Below are positions 41,248 to 50,271 of a stretch of DNA of 64,000 nt, one piece after another. Location: the NCBI GenBank assembly GCA_902790525.1, contig CADASI010000039.1, forward strand, positions 19,251-83,250, in the 5' to 3' direction. The translations under genes and the position numbers were made by a program. The stretch's first letter is position 1. Every line of letters begins with the position of its first letter. The notes beneath the pieces were generated by a model. That model was not told where the DNA came from. It was given only the letters and a program-made list of their open reading frames with translations, and did no database searches. Origin of the DNA: an uncultured Eubacteriales bacterium (GTDB lineage Bacteria > Bacillota > Clostridia > Christensenellales > Aristaeellaceae).

Positions 41248-44235
41248 ATGTCAAAACGCAAAAACTTCCTCCCCCTCCTGGCGCTGGTCTGCGCGCTGGC
41301 GCTGGCGGCGGGGTGGCTGCTGGACAGAAGCGGCCTCGGCGCGCTGGGCGTCAGCTCGCCCGAGCCCCAGCAGGCGCTGCGCATCAGCGAGGCGCAGAAC
41401 AACAACGTGCTGACGCTGACCACCGCCGCGGGCGAGGCCCCGGGCTGGATCGAGGTGGAGAACACCGGCGCAGAGCCGGTGAACCTGCACGGCGCGTGCC
41501 TGATCCGGGATCAGAGGTTCAACAAGACCTTCGTGTTCCCGGACATGATATTGCCCGCGGGCGGCTTCGTGCTGGTCTACTGCGACGGCAGGAGCGCCGC
41601 CGACGGGCTGCACGCGGCGTTCAGGCTGCCCAAGTCCGGCAACACCGCGCTGACGCTGCTGGACTCCGCCCAGAACGTGCTGGACAGCGTGAAGCTGGAG
41701 GCCACCGAGGCGGACGAATCCCAGTGCCGCGACGCCCGTGGCGAGTGGGTGACCTCCGCCCAGCCCACCCCCGGGGAGGCCAACAGCGCCGTGAGCGACC
41801 GGCGGATGACGGTGCAGTCCGGCGAGCTGGCCCTCAACGAGGCCGTAACCGTCAACCGCGCGCTGTTTCCGGACGAAGACGGGGCGTATCACGACTACGT
41901 CGAGGTGCGCAACCGCACCGACGCTCCGGTCAGCCTGGCGGGTTACTGGCTGACGGACAATGTGACCCGGCCCTACAAGTGGCAGTTTCCTGACGTGACC
42001 CTGCCCGCGGGCGGCTGCCTGGCGGTGCACTGCTCCGGCCTGGACCGCCGGGACGACCCCGCCCACCTGCACACCAACTTCAAACTGTCCGCCGGGGAAA
42101 CGGTCTATCTGTCCCGCCCCGACGGCGCGATGATCTCCACCGTCACGCTGCCCGAATTGGAGTATGGACAGGCGTATTCCTGGAACGGCGCGGGCTGGAC
42201 GAAAATGCTGCCCCCCACGCCGAACCTGGAGAACACCTACGACGCCTTCGTGCGGCTGGACGCCGAGGGGCAGTCGAAGCGCGCGGGCGGGGTGTACATC
42301 AGCGAGATCATGACCGAGCCTTCCAATGAGAAGTTCGACTGGATCGAGCTATTCAACTCCGGCGACCGGGACGTGAACCTGAGCGGCTGGGGCATCTCCG
42401 ACAGGCTGAACCACCCCCGCAAGTGGCAGTTCCCCGAGGGCACGATACTGCCCGCCGGCGAGCGCACCGCCATCTTCCTGACCGGCATCGAGGGCGGCAA
42501 GACCGGCGGCTTCATGTCCGCGCCGTTCGCCCTCGACAGCGACGGCGGCTACACCATGTGCCTGTGCGACCCGGAGGGCAGGCTGCTGGACGCGCTGTTC
42601 GTGCCCCAGCAGTACCCGGGCGTGGCCTTCGGGCGCGACGACAACGGAAACGTGGGCTATTTCACCGAGGGCACGCCGTTAAAGCCCAACGGACCGCGGG
42701 CGCTCAAGGGCCCGGCCCCCGGCGCGGAATACTCCGTGCGGGGCGGGCTGCACACCGCCGGCGACAGCTTCTCCGTGACCCTCACCGCCGAGGCGGGGGA
42801 CATCCGCTACACGCTGGACTGCTCCGATCCCACCCAGTCCTCCGCCCGCTACGACGGCACGCCCATCCCCGTCGACAAGACCACCATACTGCGCACCCGG
42901 GTGTACCGGGACGGGTATCTGCCCTCGGTCATGGACACCCAGAGCTACCTCTACGACGTGAAGGCCGCCTCCGACGCGCCCTACGTGGTGTCGCTGGTGT
43001 CCGACCCCACGGGGCTTTACAGCGACGAGACCGGCATCATGGTGATGGGCCTGCACCCCACGGCCACCTTCCCCTACGGCGACTACAACCGCGGCGCGAA
43101 CTTCTGGATGGACTGGGAGCGCGAGGCCCACGTGGAGGTGTTCACCGGCGACGGCGCGCCCGCGCTGTCCCAGGAGTGCGGCATCAAGCTGCACGGCCGC
43201 AACACCCGCGCCTACGAGCTCAAGTGCTTCAAGGTGATGGCCCGCGGCCGCTACGGCGACGACAAATTCCGCTACCCGCTGTTCCACAATCGCCCGTGGG
43301 ACGACTACGAGGCATTCATACTCCGCTACTCCGGCCAGGACTACAAGTACGCCTTCATGCGCGACGCGGTGCTGACCCACCTGGCCGCCAACACCAGCGT
43401 GATGTACATGGAGGCCGAGGAGTGCATCTGCTACTTAAACGGCGAATACTACTCCGCCATGTACATCCGGGAGAACATCAGCCCCTATTCGCTGGCCCGC
43501 CGGGAGGGCTGGGCCGGGCAGGAGGACGCGCTGGACCTGGTCAAGAGCGGGCGCGAGGTCAAGCAGGGCTCCAACGCCGCCTACGCCGCCCTCAAGACCT
43601 TCCTGGAGACCCACGACAACGCCTCCCAGGCGGTCTACGACCGCATCGCCGCCGAGGTGGACATCGACAACTTCATCGAGTTCATCGCCTTACAGGTGTT
43701 CTTCGGCCCGCCGGACACCGTCAACGTCAAGCGCTACCGCAACACCGACGCCGACGGCAAGTGGCGCTGGGTGATCTACGACCTCGACCGCGCCATGCGC
43801 GCCGACATCAACGGCTTCGAGCTGATGGCCCAGGGCACCAACGCCCAGCTCTTCAACGCCTTCATGGCCAATCCCACGCTGCGCGACCGGTTCCTGACCT
43901 ACTTGAACCAGGCCATGTCCACCTACCTGTCCAGCCAGAACATACTGGACGCCATCGAGGCGCAGTTCGAGCGCTTAAAGCCCCTGCTGCCACAGTACCT
44001 CGAGAAGCTGGAGCTCACCCAGAGCCGCTATAAGAGCGCCCTCAACAGCTTCTGCGACACCGTCAGGCGCCGCCCCGCCGTGGTGCTCAAGAGTGTGGCG
44101 TTCGCCCTCAACCTTTCAAAGGAGGAGATGGAGGAACGCTTCGCCGAGACCTACGCCGCCATGCGAGAATTCAACCGCAAGAATGGTTTAAGCGAGATCG
44201 ACCCCGACAGCATCACCTTCGCCCCGCTGGGGTGA
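41248..44235 (+). CDS. Large secreted CotH-kinase protein with three lamin-tail domains
   Basis: 995 residues. An N-terminal signal/anchor helix (NFLPLLALVCALALAAGWLL) precedes three lamin-tail-type beta domains (about 40-180, 195-320, 345-480; each with W-I-E-V/L-x-N or Y-V-E-V-R-N and a LPAGG/LPAGE turn). Next is a chitobiase/hexosaminidase C-terminal-like domain (about 490-560; DIRYTLDCSDPTQSSARYDG) and a CotH kinase domain (about 570-900; KLHGRNTRAYELKCFKVMAR; YRNTDADGKWRWVIYDLDRA). CotH-type enzymes phosphorylate proteins or act on surface polymers. Operon position after a diguanylate cyclase suggests c-di-GMP-linked surface biology. Confidence 0.88.
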   Translation: MSKRKNFLPLLALVCALALAAGWLLDRSGLGALGVSSPEPQQALRISEAQNNNVLTLTTAAGEAPGWIEVENTGAEPVNLHGACLIRDQRFNKTFVFPDMILPAGGFVLVYCDGRSAADGLHAAFRLPKSGNTALTLLDSAQNVLDSVKLEATEADESQCRDARGEWVTSAQPTPGEANSAVSDRRMTVQSGELALNEAVTVNRALFPDEDGAYHDYVEVRNRTDAPVSLAGYWLTDNVTRPYKWQFPDVTLPAGGCLAVHCSGLDRRDDPAHLHTNFKLSAGETVYLSRPDGAMISTVTLPELEYGQAYSWNGAGWTKMLPPTPNLENTYDAFVRLDAEGQSKRAGGVYISEIMTEPSNEKFDWIELFNSGDRDVNLSGWGISDRLNHPRKWQFPEGTILPAGERTAIFLTGIEGGKTGGFMSAPFALDSDGGYTMCLCDPEGRLLDALFVPQQYPGVAFGRDDNGNVGYFTEGTPLKPNGPRALKGPAPGAEYSVRGGLHTAGDSFSVTLTAEAGDIRYTLDCSDPTQSSARYDGTPIPVDKTTILRTRVYRDGYLPSVMDTQSYLYDVKAASDAPYVVSLVSDPTGLYSDETGIMVMGLHPTATFPYGDYNRGANFWMDWEREAHVEVFTGDGAPALSQECGIKLHGRNTRAYELKCFKVMARGRYGDDKFRYPLFHNRPWDDYEAFILRYSGQDYKYAFMRDAVLTHLAANTSVMYMEAEECICYLNGEYYSAMYIRENISPYSLARREGWAGQEDALDLVKSGREVKQGSNAAYAALKTFLETHDNASQAVYDRIAAEVDIDNFIEFIALQVFFGPPDTVNVKRYRNTDADGKWRWVIYDLDRAMRADINGFELMAQGTNAQLFNAFMANPTLRDRFLTYLNQAMSTYLSSQNILDAIEAQFERLKPLLPQYLEKLELTQSRYKSALNSFCDTVRRRPAVVLKSVAFALNLSKEEMEERFAETYAAMREFNRKNGLSEIDPDSITFAPLG

Positions 44236-44244
44236 TGATGACAA

Positions 44245-44423
44245 GGGGCTGTCTCAAAACGCATAATCATTCAGATGTGTGCATGCCGTAGGGGCGGCGA
44301 TGCGCCGCCCGCCCATGAAGTACGTTGCATTTCGTACTCGGAACGTACTTCATGGGCGGGCGGCGCATCGCCGCCCCTACGGCATGCACACATCTGAATG
44401 ATTATGCATTTTGAGACAGCCCC
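44245..44423. mobile_element. 179-bp near-perfect hairpin element with IS-like ends
   Basis: Arms 44245-44325 and 44343-44423 are 81 nt each with one mismatch, around a 17-nt loop. The ends read GGGGCTGTCTCAAAA, a terminal repeat common in Firmicutes insertion sequences. Inside each arm is GTAGGGGCGGCGATGCGCCG, tying it to the GTAGGG palindrome family. It has no ORF and lies between two converging stops, where it could terminate transcription from both sides. Confidence 0.85.
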
Positions 44424-44434
44424 TCTGTCCTCGG

Positions 44435-46033
44435 TCACCCCTTCACGCCTCCCGCGGTCAAGCCCGCGGCGAGGTGCTTTTCTATGGCCATGAACAGTAT
44501 CACCACCGGCACGGTGGCCACCAGCGCGGCGGCGAACAGGTACTGCCACTCGATCATGTTGAAGGAGCTGAACTGCGTGATGCCCACGGTGATGGGCTTG
44601 TTGGCGTTGGTCGAGATCAGCACGGTGGAGATGGTGTACTCGTTCCAGGCGTTGATGAACACGAAGATCAGCGTGGTCACGATGCCCGGCGCGGCCATGG
44701 GCAGCAGCACGCGGATCATGGCGGACACCGTGTTGCAGCCGTCGATGTGGGCGGCCTGCTCCATCTCCGGGGAGATCGACACGAACGTGCCCCGCAAAAG
44801 CCATATGGCGAACGCCTGGTTGAAGGCGGCGTTGATGAGCATCAGCCCCCACACCGTGTCGTTGAGCCGCAGGGTGTTCATCAGCTGGGAGATGCCCACC
44901 AGCAGCACCACCGGGGAGAACATCTGGCTCATGATCACGAAGCCCAAAAACGCCTTCTTGCCCTTGAAGCTCATGCGCGCCATGGCGTAGGCGGCGGGGA
45001 TGCCGCACAAAAGCGCGATGGCCGTCGCGCCCACCGACAGCATCAGAGAGTTCAGCAGGAAGCGCGGCACGCCCCGGGCGATGATGTCCCGCATGTTGCG
45101 CCACACCCAGGTGACCGGCAGCAGGTTCTGGAAGTACATGTCCGTGGTCTCCGCGTTGGAGCGGAAGGCGGTGATGAACATCACGTAGTAGGGATACAGT
45201 ATCACCACGCACAGCACGATGATGAAGGCGTACAGCGCCGTCCGCTGGAGCGTGCGGCCCGGGCGTCCCTCGGACGCCACCACGCACGCAAACGCCTGCG
45301 CCGCCAGCACGGGCAACAGCGCCCACGCCGCCCAGCGGGGACGGTAGCTCACGCCGCTCATCAGCGACAGTATGTTCTCCCCCGCCGTGCCGCCGTAGAG
45401 GAAGCGGTCCAGCTTCGGCAGCAGTGCCTCCAGCGCCGGCTTGGGATAGCCGTCCGTCGCCAGCCGGATCTGGCGGCTGAACGCCAGGTTGTTGCTCATC
45501 AGAAACACCGGCACCAGCATGAGCGCCGCCAGCGCCAGCGCCCCCGCCAGCCGGCGGAGCACCCGCGGCGCGCCGGTCAGCGCGGCCCAGTCGGTGGACA
45601 GGTCCGCCATGGTCCCGATGCCCGCGCACACAAGCGACGCCGCAGCGCAGATCAGCACGATGAGCAGCACCCGCCCGGCGGTCAGCCCGGAGCGCATGAA
45701 GTCCCACCCGGTGCGGCGCATGGTTTCCCGCACCTCAAAGGCCACCATGGAGGTCTTTTCGCCCTTGGAGTTGGTGCGCTCGGTGACGTTTTCGACGATC
45801 TCCGGCGCGCTGCCGGTCGCCGCCGCGCGCTCGGCAGCCGCCGCCTCCACCTCGGCGCGGGCGGCCAGGTACTTCTCGTCGCCCACGAAGGTGTTGCCCG
45901 ACTTCTTGGTGAACACCGTGGCGGAGAAGTCGTAGAGCGGCAGGCTCAGAAGCACAACGCAGAGTATGAGCGCCAGCGCGCAGACGGCCAGCGCGCGCAA
46001 ATTGGTCGCGCGGATCACTTCGGAGGTCTTCAC
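44435..46033 (-). CDS. MalG-type sugar ABC permease with unusually long N-terminal extension
   Basis: 532 residues from GTG at 46033, which overlaps the stop of the malF-like gene (GTGA) with GGAGG upstream. The C-terminal 270 residues are a standard MalG permease: LLNSLMLSVGATAIALLCGI, EMEQAAHIDGCNTVSAMIRV (EAA loop with G-C for the usual G-A) and a GVKG end. The first 260 residues are extra: one helix, a roughly 75-residue soluble segment (YLAARAEVEAAAAERAAATG), then three or four more helices. Normal MalG proteins have about 280 residues. No ATPase gene is nearby, so a shared ATPase is expected. Confidence 0.85.
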   Translation of the reverse strand: MKTSEVIRATNLRALAVCALALILCVVLLSLPLYDFSATVFTKKSGNTFVGDEKYLAARAEVEAAAAERAAATGSAPEIVENVTERTNSKGEKTSMVAFEVRETMRRTGWDFMRSGLTAGRVLLIVLICAAASLVCAGIGTMADLSTDWAALTGAPRVLRRLAGALALAALMLVPVFLMSNNLAFSRQIRLATDGYPKPALEALLPKLDRFLYGGTAGENILSLMSGVSYRPRWAAWALLPVLAAQAFACVVASEGRPGRTLQRTALYAFIIVLCVVILYPYYVMFITAFRSNAETTDMYFQNLLPVTWVWRNMRDIIARGVPRFLLNSLMLSVGATAIALLCGIPAAYAMARMSFKGKKAFLGFVIMSQMFSPVVLLVGISQLMNTLRLNDTVWGLMLINAAFNQAFAIWLLRGTFVSISPEMEQAAHIDGCNTVSAMIRVLLPMAAPGIVTTLIFVFINAWNEYTISTVLISTNANKPITVGITQFSSFNMIEWQYLFAAALVATVPVVILFMAIEKHLAAGLTAGGVKG

Positions 46034-46917
46034 AGCGCTTCCTCCTTCCGCATGGCGATCATCATGTAGGCCCCGGCGGCCACGCACAGTATGGCGAAGC
46101 CTATGACGGACATCGCCGTGGCCGCGCCCTTCTGGTTGTCGTAAAAGGCCCGCATGTACAGGAAGGTGACCAGCGTGTCGGTCTTGTTGGCCGGCGCGCC
46201 CTTGGTGATGGTGTAGATGATCGGGAAGGAGTTGAACACGTAGATGATGTTCAGAACCGTGGACACCGTCAGCGACGGCTTCACCAGCGGGATGGTCACG
46301 TGCCTCAGCTTCTTCCAGAACCCCGCGCCGTCGACGGTGGCGGCCTCGTAGTAGGCTTCGTCGATGGATTGAAGCCCCGCCAGCACCGTGAACGCCACGA
46401 AGGGGATCGTCACGAATATGCCGATGCCGCACTCCCATGCGAACTCGATCTGATAGGACGCCCGCCAGTTGACGGCGGAGCGCAGTATGCCCAGGTTCAT
46501 CAGCACGTTGTTCAGGTTGCCGTACTCAAACTTGATGATGTAATTCCAGATGGACGCCTGGATCACCAGCGAGGTGGCCCAGGGGAACACCACGATGGAC
46601 CGGGCGAGCTTGCGCCCCCTGAAGGGCGCGTTGAGCACCATGGCGGTGATGAAGCCCAGCAGCGTGGACAGCCCCACCACGGACACCACCCACACCAGCG
46701 TGTTCTTCATGACCACGGGAAACGCCGGGTCCCTGAACGCCGCTTTGAAGTTGGCGAAGTGGTTGAGGCCCCCCACGATGCCCGACTTGGAGATGTCGCT
46801 CAGCGAGAGCTTGAACACGATGACGATGGGAAACACCACGAATATGCTCATCAGAAGCAAACTGGGCAGCAGCCACACGTAGGGCTCCCATTTGTGCCGG
46901 ATCGGTATGTGGTTCAT
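46030..46917 (-). CDS. MalF-type sugar ABC permease
   Basis: 295 residues, six helices, binding-protein-dependent permease fold: YVWLLPSLLLMSIFVVFPIV at the N-terminus, VFPWATSLVIQASIWNYIIK in the middle and the EAA loop DEAYYEAATVDGAGFWKKLR. It partners the MalG-type protein encoded next. GGAG lies 8 nt before the ATG. The gene follows the STAS gene by only 47 nt on the same strand. Confidence 0.92.
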   Translation of the reverse strand: MNHIPIRHKWEPYVWLLPSLLLMSIFVVFPIVIVFKLSLSDISKSGIVGGLNHFANFKAAFRDPAFPVVMKNTLVWVVSVVGLSTLLGFITAMVLNAPFRGRKLARSIVVFPWATSLVIQASIWNYIIKFEYGNLNNVLMNLGILRSAVNWRASYQIEFAWECGIGIFVTIPFVAFTVLAGLQSIDEAYYEAATVDGAGFWKKLRHVTIPLVKPSLTVSTVLNIIYVFNSFPIIYTITKGAPANKTDTLVTFLYMRAFYDNQKGAATAMSVIGFAILCVAAGAYMMIAMRKEEAL

Positions 46918-46964
46918 AATTCAGGCTCCTCACTGTGTGTTATGATGTCTGGCTCGATCCGCCG

Positions 46965-47261
46965 TCACTCCACGGACAGTATATCCGAAAAGCCGGTGAC
47001 CTCGAATACCTCCATCACCATCTCGTTGGCGTGCACCACCTTCATGCCGCCCTTCCTGGCCATGGCCTTGTGGGCGGACAGCAGCACGCGCAGCCCGGCG
47101 GAGGAGATGTAGTCCAGCCCGGCAAAGTCGATCACGAGCGCGTCCGCGTTGTCCAGGTCCGCCTTGATGGCCTGCTCCAGGTCCGGCGCGGTGGTGGTGT
47201 CCAGTCGGCCCTCCAGGGCCAGGGTCAGCGTGCTTCCCTCCAGGGTCCGTTTGATCTTCAT
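46965..47261 (-). CDS. STAS-domain anti-sigma factor antagonist
   Basis: 98 residues forming one STAS domain. LALEGRLDTTTAPDLEQAI leads to LVIDFAGLDYISSAGLRVLL, where the Ser-Ser pair includes the phosphorylation site as in SpoIIAA/RsbV. It would be phosphorylated by the HATPase kinase encoded 12 nt upstream and dephosphorylated by the SpoIIE-type phosphatase, completing a partner-switching module. Confidence 0.92.
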   Translation of the reverse strand: MKIKRTLEGSTLTLALEGRLDTTTAPDLEQAIKADLDNADALVIDFAGLDYISSAGLRVLLSAHKAMARKGGMKVVHANEMVMEVFEVTGFSDILSVE

Positions 47262-47273
47262 GGCAATGCCCTC

Positions 47274-47681
47274 CTATATGCGTTTGTGGATGGTCAGCAT
47301 GTTCTGGTCGTTCTCGCGGCGGTACGCCATGGCGTCCATGGTCTTCTTGACCAGGAAGATGCCCAGGCCGCCGACATCGCGTTCCTCGGCGGACAGCGTG
47401 ACGTCCGGGTCCGCCTTTGAGAGCGGATCGTAGGCCACGCCGCCGTCGACGAATGTGATCATGGCCGTGCGCTCGGCTTCGTCAAACTCCAGCAGTATCG
47501 TTGCCGAGCCGCCCTCCGGCCCGTAGGCGTATTGGGCGATGTTGGAGAAGATCTCGTCCACGGCCACATCGATCTGCATCTGCGCCCGGATCGGGCAGTC
47601 GAGCCCCTCCAGCCACTCGTCGACGAATGCCGTCAGCGTTGGGATGTTCTCGACCTTCGCCTCAAGCGTCAGTTCCTTCAT
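47274..47681 (-). CDS. Anti-sigma-factor-type serine kinase (HATPase_c_2, RsbW/SpoIIAB-like)
   Basis: 135 residues. The GHKL ATP-binding set is visible: IDVAVDEIFSNIAQYAYGPE (N box), ITFVDGGVAYDPL (G1 box) and ERDVGGLGIFLVKKTMD (G2 box). It should phosphorylate the adjacent STAS protein and may bind a sigma factor elsewhere in the genome. Its start (ATG 47681) overlaps the end of the phosphatase gene by 20 nt. Confidence 0.9.
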   Translation of the reverse strand: MKELTLEAKVENIPTLTAFVDEWLEGLDCPIRAQMQIDVAVDEIFSNIAQYAYGPEGGSATILLEFDEAERTAMITFVDGGVAYDPLSKADPDVTLSAEERDVGGLGIFLVKKTMDAMAYRRENDQNMLTIHKRI

Positions 47682-50109
47682 GTCCGTCGCCGCCTTTCTC
47701 CGGGCCGCGGTAGGCAAAGCCCAGCATGGTGATGTCGTCAAACTGCTCCGCATCGCCCGCGAAGTCGGCGATGTCCCGCCGGATGCCGGGCAGGACCCGC
47801 CCCAGGGGCTCGTTCCGGGTGGCGTTGAGCCTGTCCACCAGCCGGTCCGTGCCGTACTGCTCGGTGTCTTCGTTGATGGCCTCGGGGATGCCGTCCGTGT
47901 ACACGAACAGCCGGTCCCCCGGTTCGAGCTCAAGCTCGTAGCCCTTGAAGCGCACGTCCTCCATGGCCGCCAGCGCCAGGCCGTGGCGGTCCTTGAACAG
48001 CGCGTATTCGCCGCCGGCGCGCATCAGCACCGGGTATTCGTGCCCCGCGTTGGCGCACTGCATCCGCCCGGTCTTCAGGTTGACGATGCCCAGCCAGACG
48101 GTGACGAACATCTCCGCGTCGTTGCCCTCGCACAGCGTGTTGTTGGCCCGGTAGAGTATCTCCGCCGGCTCCCGCCCGGACTCCGCCAGCCCGCGGATGG
48201 CGGTCTTGGCGCGCATCATGAACAGCGCCGCGGGGATGCCCTTGCCGGACACGTCCGCGATCACCAGCGCCAGCCGGTCGTCGCCCACGAAGAAGAAGTC
48301 GTAGAAGTCGCCGCCCACCTCCTTGGCGGGGTCCATGGTGGCGTAGAGCTCGAAGTCCTGTCGCGGGAAGGTGAAGTTCTTGGGCAGCGCGGAGTCCTGT
48401 ATGGTGCGGGCAAACTCCAGCTCCTGCTCAATGCGCTTCTCCGCCGCGGCGATGTAGCCCTTGAGCACGCTGACCGTCTGGTTGATGTCGTTGGACAGCG
48501 AGGCAAATTCGGAGGAGTTGCGCACGTCCACCACCTCGTCCAGATGGCCGCGGGTGATGCGGTGCAGCGAGGCGTTGACCAGCTCCAGGTTGTTGACCAC
48601 GATGGCCTGCACGAGCTGGGAGATCAGCACGTAGATCACCGTGAACAGTATGATGCCCGCCAGCGCCGATTCATACGCCTGCGCGTCGCGGTCGGAGTAG
48701 ACCTCCTCCATCGGCAGAAGCGTCAAAAGCGTCAGATCGCCGCTCAGCCGCTCGGTGCGGCACAGCGATTCCACGCCGAACAGCGTCGTCTGCACGAACG
48801 TCTCCTCCGGCATCGAGCGCAGGGTCTGGATGTCCCCGGCGCTCAGGGCGGTGTTTCGGTGGTCGCCCGCCATGACGAGACCGTTCGAGCGTATGATGTC
48901 AAACGCGCCCGACTGCCCCACGTGGAAGTAGGACAGCGTCTCGCTGAGCCCGGAGAGGTTCAGCGCCTCGGACAGCTGCTCCTTGTTCAGCACCACCCGG
49001 ATCATGCCCTCGCCGCAGCGCGCGCCCGCGACGGCGCGCACGGTGGAGGGGTTGATCGCCTGGGACTCCGATTCGCCCGAGAGCACCTCGTCCAGCAGCG
49101 CCGCGAAGGACGGCGATTCGCCCGCGGACTGTATGATCTTGCCGTCCGCGCCCACGCTGGCCACGGACACCAGGCCGTAGATCTCCCGCATGCGCTCCAA
49201 AAACGCAGTGTCGGCTGTTCGGAGCCCGCCGGATTGCGTCGCCGCCGTCGCGATGGCCAGGGCCTGCACCCGCGCGGTCTCGCCCGCCAGGGCGTCGGTG
49301 TTGTCCTGCGTCTGCTTGACCTTCACGTAAGTCTCGCGGATGTCCCCGGACACCGCGACCAGCGTGTCCCGGGCGTTCTGTATGGCCGTCTGGGTCTGCA
49401 CGCCGAAGGCAAACAGCAGGTTGAGCGTCAGTATGGCGGAGGTCACGGCGAACAGCCAGAACTGGAACCTCTGGGAGACTGGCACCTCCTCGGCGCTCAC
49501 CCTGCGCAGCGGATTGCGCCACTCCCCCGCGCACACCCGAAGCGCCGTGGAGGAAGCCGCCATGCCCAGCCCCGTGAAAATGATCATCGGCATGGCGCAC
49601 ACGCTGACCACGTAGAAGGCCATGTGCATGTCGTCGCGGTGGGTGATGAACACCGCGTACATGTGGAAGACCTCCATCACCGCGCCCATGAAGAAGGCGT
49701 ACACGGCGGAGGGCTTCTTGCGCCTGAATATGAAGATGTGCATCAGCGCGGACACGAAGCCCGCCAGGCACGTGGACACGCTACAGGCGTAGCGGGTGTA
49801 GCTGCCCACGCCCCAGTACGTGCCCGCGATGTAGCGCTCGATGCCGCCGATCAGGCCCGCCAGTATGCCGGAGACGGGGTCGAAGAACAGGCCCGCCGAC
49901 AGCGGCCCGAGGTCGCGGACGTTGAGCATCATGTGGCTGTAATCCACGCCGAAGTGGGTGGACAGCACCGCGCACGCGCCGTAGATCAGGCCGATGGCCA
50001 GCTTCCGGGCGAGGGTCGGCTTCTTCCCCCGGGTGCGCAGCCAGATCAGCGCCGTCAGCAGCACGTACAGCGCCGTGACCGCCGACATTTTAAGTATCAT
50101 CGAAAGCAT
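47662..50109 (-). CDS. SpoIIE-family PP2C phosphatase with LytS-like 5TM sensor and HAMP
   Basis: 815 residues from the ATG at 50109 (GGAG 8 nt upstream). The first 200 form a LytS-type multi-helix sensor (FFDPVSGILAGLIGGIERYI; MEVFHMYAVF). Then come another helix pair flanking an extracellular sensor (about 230-545), a HAMP-like linker (VNASLHRITRGHLDEVVDVR), and a SpoIIE phosphatase domain (about 600-810) with EVGGDFYDFFFVGDDRL, VIADVSGKGIPAALFM and FVYTDGIPEAIN. Metal-binding aspartates are all present. It is the input end of the partner-switching module. Confidence 0.92.
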   Translation of the reverse strand: MLSMILKMSAVTALYVLLTALIWLRTRGKKPTLARKLAIGLIYGACAVLSTHFGVDYSHMMLNVRDLGPLSAGLFFDPVSGILAGLIGGIERYIAGTYWGVGSYTRYACSVSTCLAGFVSALMHIFIFRRKKPSAVYAFFMGAVMEVFHMYAVFITHRDDMHMAFYVVSVCAMPMIIFTGLGMAASSTALRVCAGEWRNPLRRVSAEEVPVSQRFQFWLFAVTSAILTLNLLFAFGVQTQTAIQNARDTLVAVSGDIRETYVKVKQTQDNTDALAGETARVQALAIATAATQSGGLRTADTAFLERMREIYGLVSVASVGADGKIIQSAGESPSFAALLDEVLSGESESQAINPSTVRAVAGARCGEGMIRVVLNKEQLSEALNLSGLSETLSYFHVGQSGAFDIIRSNGLVMAGDHRNTALSAGDIQTLRSMPEETFVQTTLFGVESLCRTERLSGDLTLLTLLPMEEVYSDRDAQAYESALAGIILFTVIYVLISQLVQAIVVNNLELVNASLHRITRGHLDEVVDVRNSSEFASLSNDINQTVSVLKGYIAAAEKRIEQELEFARTIQDSALPKNFTFPRQDFELYATMDPAKEVGGDFYDFFFVGDDRLALVIADVSGKGIPAALFMMRAKTAIRGLAESGREPAEILYRANNTLCEGNDAEMFVTVWLGIVNLKTGRMQCANAGHEYPVLMRAGGEYALFKDRHGLALAAMEDVRFKGYELELEPGDRLFVYTDGIPEAINEDTEQYGTDRLVDRLNATRNEPLGRVLPGIRRDIADFAGDAEQFDDITMLGFAYRGPEKGGDGHEGTDA

Positions 50110-50130
50110 TTGGAATCTCCAGGATCGTTT

Positions 50131-50152
50131 TAGGCAGTAGGGAGTAGGGATT
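50131..50152. repeat. Short tandem-repeat remnant (copy 6)
   Basis: AGGCAGTAGGGAGTAGGGAT, the same unit type as copy 2, one-sided, 22 nt upstream of the phosphatase start. Confidence 0.6.
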
Positions 50153-50226
50153 ATGTCGGTACCAATAATGCACGAAGCCGTGACCGCCATGTTCTGCGGC
50201 GGCCACGGCGCGGTAAACGGTTCATC

Positions 50227-50252
50227 GCCGCGCCGGTCGGAACCGGCGCGGC
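50227..50252 (-). terminator. Hairpin after the sugar-binding protein gene
   Basis: An 11-bp perfect stem (50227-50237 with 50242-50252) and 4-nt loop, 20 nt past the stop at 50272. No U-tract follows on the minus strand, so it may only partly stop transcription toward the phosphatase gene. Confidence 0.6.
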
Positions 50253-50271
50253 ATGCGCACATGCGGATCGA

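Noticed and set aside
44245-44423. A complete insertion sequence with GGGGCTGTCTCAAAA ends
   Set aside because: Only 179 bp, all of it hairpin; no transposase frame exists between the ends.
50165-50265. Small ORFs between the sugar-binding protein and the SpoIIE gene
   Set aside because: They consist of the hairpin and repeat remnant, with no start context or coding character; the longer N-terminus they would add to the phosphatase has no ribosome-binding site.
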